DNA of 64,000 bases from Cardinalis cardinalis (taxonomy: Eukaryota > Chordata > Aves > Passeriformes > Cardinalidae). A program made the position numbers and the translations under genes. Below the pieces are notes generated by a model. That model was not told the origin of the DNA and did not search any database. It saw only the letters and a program-made list of their open reading frames with translations. The DNA lies in NCBI GenBank assembly GCA_014549065.1, contig JACDOX010000561.1, positions 118,550 to 182,549 of the forward strand. The letters run 5' to 3'. Shown piece after piece: positions 61,436 through 64,000 of this stretch (its first letter is position 1; each line of letters begins with the position of its first letter).

Positions 61436-61662
61436 AGATAAGGAAGAAATTCCTCCCTGTGAGGCTGGTGAGGCCCTGCCACAGGTTCCCCAGAGAAGCT
61501 GTGGCTGCCCCATCCCCATCCCTGGAAGTGTCCAAGGCCAGATTGTACGGGGCTTGGGGCAGCCTGGGTTAGTGGAAGGTGTCCCTATCCATGACAGGGG
61601 GGTGAAACAAGGTGAGCTTTAAAGTGCCTTTCAACCCAAACCACTCCATGGTTCTATGAAAT
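61436..61662 (+). mobile_element. CR1 LINE 3' end
   Basis: 'ataaggaagaaattcctccctgtgaggctggtgaggccctgccacaggttccccagagaagctgtggctgcc' through 'gtgtccaaggccagattgtacggggcttgggg' to 'gagctttaaagtgcctttcaacccaaaccactccatggttctatga'. Confidence 0.94.
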
Positions 61663-62107
61663 GTTCATCAAGGCACTAAAAGCTGCTCAGAGCAGCACCT
61701 TCAGGGGACACACCTTGGTCTGGCAGCCTGGTCTACCCCCAGTTAATGCTGGAAGAATTCTCAGGGTCTGAATCAGGAATTGTGCTCTGGGCTGGAGACA
61801 GGCGGGAGCCACATGATCTTGAACCACTCTCTCTTCTGGCCAGCAGGAATGCAGATCAAGTTTGCAGCTCAAGCCTATTTCTGGTTCCTTCACTGACCTT
61901 TGCACACTGTGCATAGGGGTCAGGGGGCTGGAGCAGCTGCGGCTCCTCCCTCGGCTCATTGGGAAAACCACAGGGACCGCTGGTGTGAATGGTGCTGCTG
62001 TGCAAGGCACAGCCCCTCACAGAAGGGGAAGAGGCTGCATTGGCCAGTACACAGCCACGAAAGCACTGCAGAACCCTCCTGCACACCTCAGATCTGGCAA
62101 GACAGAG
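61663..62107 (-). other. Probable 3' UTR of the CCN-like gene
   Basis: Directly after the TAG stop of the CCN-like terminal exon on the minus strand. I see no clear AATAAA on that strand before the CR1, so the polyadenylation site is not placed. Confidence 0.45.
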
Positions 62108-62419
62108 CTATTGCTGCTCAATCTTGATGTGGTCTCCAATCATCCAACGGTGATACGTGGCCAGGAAGATGTCATTATCTCGGGGACAGTCGTAGTGGCA
62201 GGAGCACATCTTGATGAACATCATTTTTCTCTGGAAGAGGTCCCCCTCGGGGCAGCGGAACTCCACGTCCACGGTGCTGGTCAGGAATGGGGTGCAGCAG
62301 CGCCCGTCCGAGCAGCTGCCGCAGAACCGGGGCCGGTAGGAGCGGGTGCTGGCGCATCCTGAAAACTCAAAGTGGAGGCTCTGGCGCTGCTTTGGGGTCT
62401 GCACACACTTCTTCCCCTT
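62108..62419 (-). CDS. CCN2/CTGF-like gene, terminal exon: C-terminal cystine knot
   Basis: Acceptor AG is at 62421-62420 (ctctctccctag). 312 nt ending in TAG at 62110-62108, 103 residues. It begins KGKKCVQTPKQRQSLHFEFS and contains CASTRSYRPRFCGSC, DGRCCTP, FRCPEGD, then MMFIKMCSCHYDCPRDNDIF near the end. The ten cysteines fit the CCN-family CT cystine-knot domain, which mediates dimerisation and heparan sulfate/integrin binding in this secreted matricellular family. The MFIK-C-CHY-CP-DNDIF signature is CCN2 (CTGF)-like. The RYRP-FCGSC-DGRCCTP core also resembles CCN1, and the end (HRWMIGDHIKIEQQ) is unlike either, so this is a distinct paralogue rather than CCN2 itself. Confidence 0.93.
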   Translation of the reverse strand, partial: KGKKCVQTPKQRQSLHFEFSGCASTRSYRPRFCGSCSDGRCCTPFLTSTVDVEFRCPEGDLFQRKMMFIKMCSCHYDCPRDNDIFLATYHRWMIGDHIKIEQQ

Positions 62420-62607
62420 CTAGGGAGAGAGCAGATGAATTACCATGGACATGACAGGAAAGATGCACTGAGGCCTGTGTTCTGACCCCATCACTGGGCA
62501 ATGGGACACAGAGGAAGTGGAAACATAGAGCCAGGATCATTCCCAAGGCTATCCCCAGCATTTGGGGTGCTGTGTCCCCTATCTTCCAGCACCATACCTC
62601 ACCATAC
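62420..62607 (-). other. CCN-like intron
   Basis: 188-bp intron, donor GT at 62607-62606 and acceptor AG at 62421-62420, phase 0. Last introns of CCN genes are characteristically short. Confidence 0.85.
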
Positions 62608-62816
62608 CTTGGTTTTCTCCATGGAGAAGTCACAGGGCCGGACCATGCAGAGCCGGGTCTCCTTCTCCAGGCGGCACTGGGGGTTGTTGTTGGTCACACG
62701 GGTAGAGATGCCCATTCCGCAGCTCCGGGAGCATGTGCTCCACTCTGTGGTCTGTACCAGGCAGTTCTCCTGCAAGTTGTTCAGCTCTGGCCTGTGAGCT
62801 GGATCTTTCCTGAAAA
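62608..62816 (-). CDS. CCN2/CTGF-like gene, penultimate exon: TSP1 domain
   Basis: 209-nt exon. The donor ACCAAG|gtatgg is at 62607. The acceptor is AG at 62818-62817 (tcttcctcatggctcag); a second AG at 62811-62810 would shorten it by 7 nt, but only the first keeps the expected length and the phase. It encodes FRKDPAHRPELNNLQ, then ENCLVQTTEWSTCSRSCGMG and ISTRVTNNNPQCRLEKETRL, ending CMVRPCDFSMEKTK. The WSTCSRSCG motif and six cysteines define the thrombospondin type-1 repeat, the usual site of integrin and sulfated-glycan contacts in CCN proteins. Sequence is closest to CCN2. The IGFBP and VWC exons, and the signal peptide, are not in the window and must lie right of base 64000. Confidence 0.93.
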
Positions 62817-63062
62817 CTGAGCCATGAGGAAGAGACACAAGGCAAGACTCAGGGCTTTGGACAAAGAGTAGCAGCTCCATGGCTGCTCTCAACTCAGTTT
62901 AACACTTCAGGAACATCAGCAAAGGTCTGGCCCATCCCATGAGATGCTTGGCCTCTCAGCAGGAAGGGGATGCAGGTGGGCAGGGGCCATTTCCTACATA
63001 GCCCAGCTCCAGACAGGTCTGCTGGGACACTTCAGGACACAGAAGCTTTCCCATAACACCAC

Positions 63063-63582
63063 TGAGGTTTCACTTTGTACTGGGTCTGGCTGAGCTGGAG
63101 TTGATGTTTCCAGAGCAGCCATTCCAGCACTGTGCTCTGCAGTGGGAACTGGAAAGGTGTTGGTAACACCCCAGTGGTTTTGGCTACTGCTGGGCAGGGT
63201 TGGCACAGCATCAGTAATGTCTCTCCAACATTCCCCCGTGATCAAGGGGCTGTGAGTGGGCAAGATCCTGGGAGTGAACACAGCCAAGACAGCTGACCCA
63301 AATTCACCACAGGGATATTCCAGACTGTATGATGTCAGGTCAGATATAAAAGCTAAGAAAAGGAGGAGGAAGAGGGGGAGGGGGAAATTGCTATTCACAA
63401 TGTTTGCCTTCTGGTGCAACTGCTCCATGTGCTGAAGTCCTGCTTCCTAGGAAGTGGCTGGACGCTACTTGATGATGGGAAGTAAAGAATAAATATCTTC
63501 TTTTTCTCTTTTCTTGTGCACATGCAAACTTTCACTTTTCCTTTAATAAACTGCCTTATCTCAACCTACAGGTCACTTTCCA
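63063..63582 (+). mobile_element. ERVL-type LTR, 3' end truncated
   Basis: About 520 bp matching the avian ERVL LTR: 'tactgggtctggctgagctggagttgatgtttcc', 'ggacagctgaccc'-like 'agacagctgacccaaattcaccacagggatattcc', TATAAAA at 63345-63351, AATAAA at 63488-63493, then 'cttgtgcacatgc' and 'tttaataaactgccttatctcaacc'. The usual 3' terminal segment after 'cactttcc' is missing, and the next LTR begins there. No internal viral genes. It lies opposite to the CCN-like gene, inside its intron. Confidence 0.88.
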
Positions 63583-63596
63583 TTTATTTTCTCCCC

Positions 63597-64000
63597 TGTT
63601 GTATTGCACTAAATGGTTATTTAGTTGTTTGCACTGGGTGTTTGGTAATTTGCACTGTTCACATGATTTGTATCCTATGACCACACGGTCTTCCTCTTTC
63701 CTCCCCACCCAGTGTCAGCCCGGGTGGTCTCTCCCCTCCTTTATGTGTCCCCTCACCACTCCTCACTGGTATCCCATTGGCCGTGGTCCTCTTCCTCCAC
63801 CCCCTTTTCCCAGGTATAAAAGTCTCCTGCCATCAGGCAACGCCCTCTTTCCNATCTTGGGGGTTGCCTGAGTCTGAGGTGTGTCCTCCAAGTCAATAAG
63901 CAGAGGACAGTGGAGAAGAGTGCTTCCAGTCTTTTGCTTTCATCCATGTAAGCTCACGTGGGCTAAGGTCCATAGCTAGCCGGATTGGACCCAAACAGTC
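63597..64000 (+). mobile_element. Second LTR, 5' part, runs off the right edge
   Basis: Begins near TGTTGTATTGCACTAAATGG. It contains a CCAAT-type attggcc at about 63776, TATAAAA at 63815-63821 and an R/U5-like region ('gggttgcctgagtctgaggtgtgtcc', then caataag). This is the usual U3-R-U5 order of an avian retroviral LTR, and different in sequence from the LTRs at 31.5 and 63.1 kb. Whether it is a solo LTR or the start of a longer element cannot be seen. One N at 63853. Confidence 0.65.

Noticed and set aside
62994..63428. 144-codon minus-strand ORF next to the CCN-like exons
   Set aside because: Lies antisense within the ERVL LTR, lacks the cysteines of IGFBP/VWC domains, and is not a CCN exon.
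59100..64000. OPRD1 (delta opioid receptor), expected upstream of EPB41 in mammals
   Set aside because: No seven-transmembrane exon was found on either strand; the CCN-like gene occupies the position. It may lie further right.

Overview
The window is vertebrate nuclear DNA from a bird, probably a passerine. Evidence is the many CR1 LINE 3' ends in both orientations, endogenous-retrovirus LTRs of types I know from songbird genomes, and exons closer to bird/mammal protein 4.1R than to fish. It is mostly introns, with no bacterial features. Isolated N bases mark unresolved positions; one (14582) falls inside a coding exon.

Layout. From the left edge to about 14.9 kb the minus strand carries eight coding exons of EPB41 (erythrocyte membrane protein band 4.1, 4.1R). 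They run from the long-isoform ATG at 14868-14866 down to the exon at 432-584, and all splice sites and phases agree. They encode 456 residues: the N-terminal headpiece extension, FERM lobes F1 and F2, and the start of F3. The rest of F3, the spectrin-actin-binding domain and the C-terminal domain lie left of base 1.

Right of 14.9 kb, about 44 kb looks like the long 5' intron/promoter region of EPB41. It holds no recognisable coding exon. It contains two CpG-island promoters with minus-strand splice donors (exon ends at 40029 and 59074) and a weaker TATA/CRE candidate (exon about 49984-50298). This fits the multiple alternative first exons known for mammalian EPB41, but the assignment is inference.

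At 62.1-62.8 kb, minus strand, are the last two coding exons (TSP1 and C-terminal cystine knot) of a CCN-family matricellular protein closest to CCN2/CTGF. Its 5' exons lie beyond the right edge. Two LTR elements sit in its intron at 63.06-64.0 kb.

Repeats. There are about 17 CR1 3'-end fragments, a solo LTR at 31515-31892 with an exact 6-bp target duplication, a roughly 480-bp degenerate CA-rich array beside the 40-kb promoter, a 16/32-bp minisatellite at 50.36-50.57 kb, and a C-rich degenerate array at 58.4-59.05 kb beside the 59-kb promoter.

Most notable observations: EPB41 is linked to a CCN2-like gene, echoing EPB41L2-CCN2 linkage in mammals; EPB41 exon 2 contains a strong internal acceptor that could remove AUG-1; and each candidate EPB41 promoter abuts an unusual tandem array.
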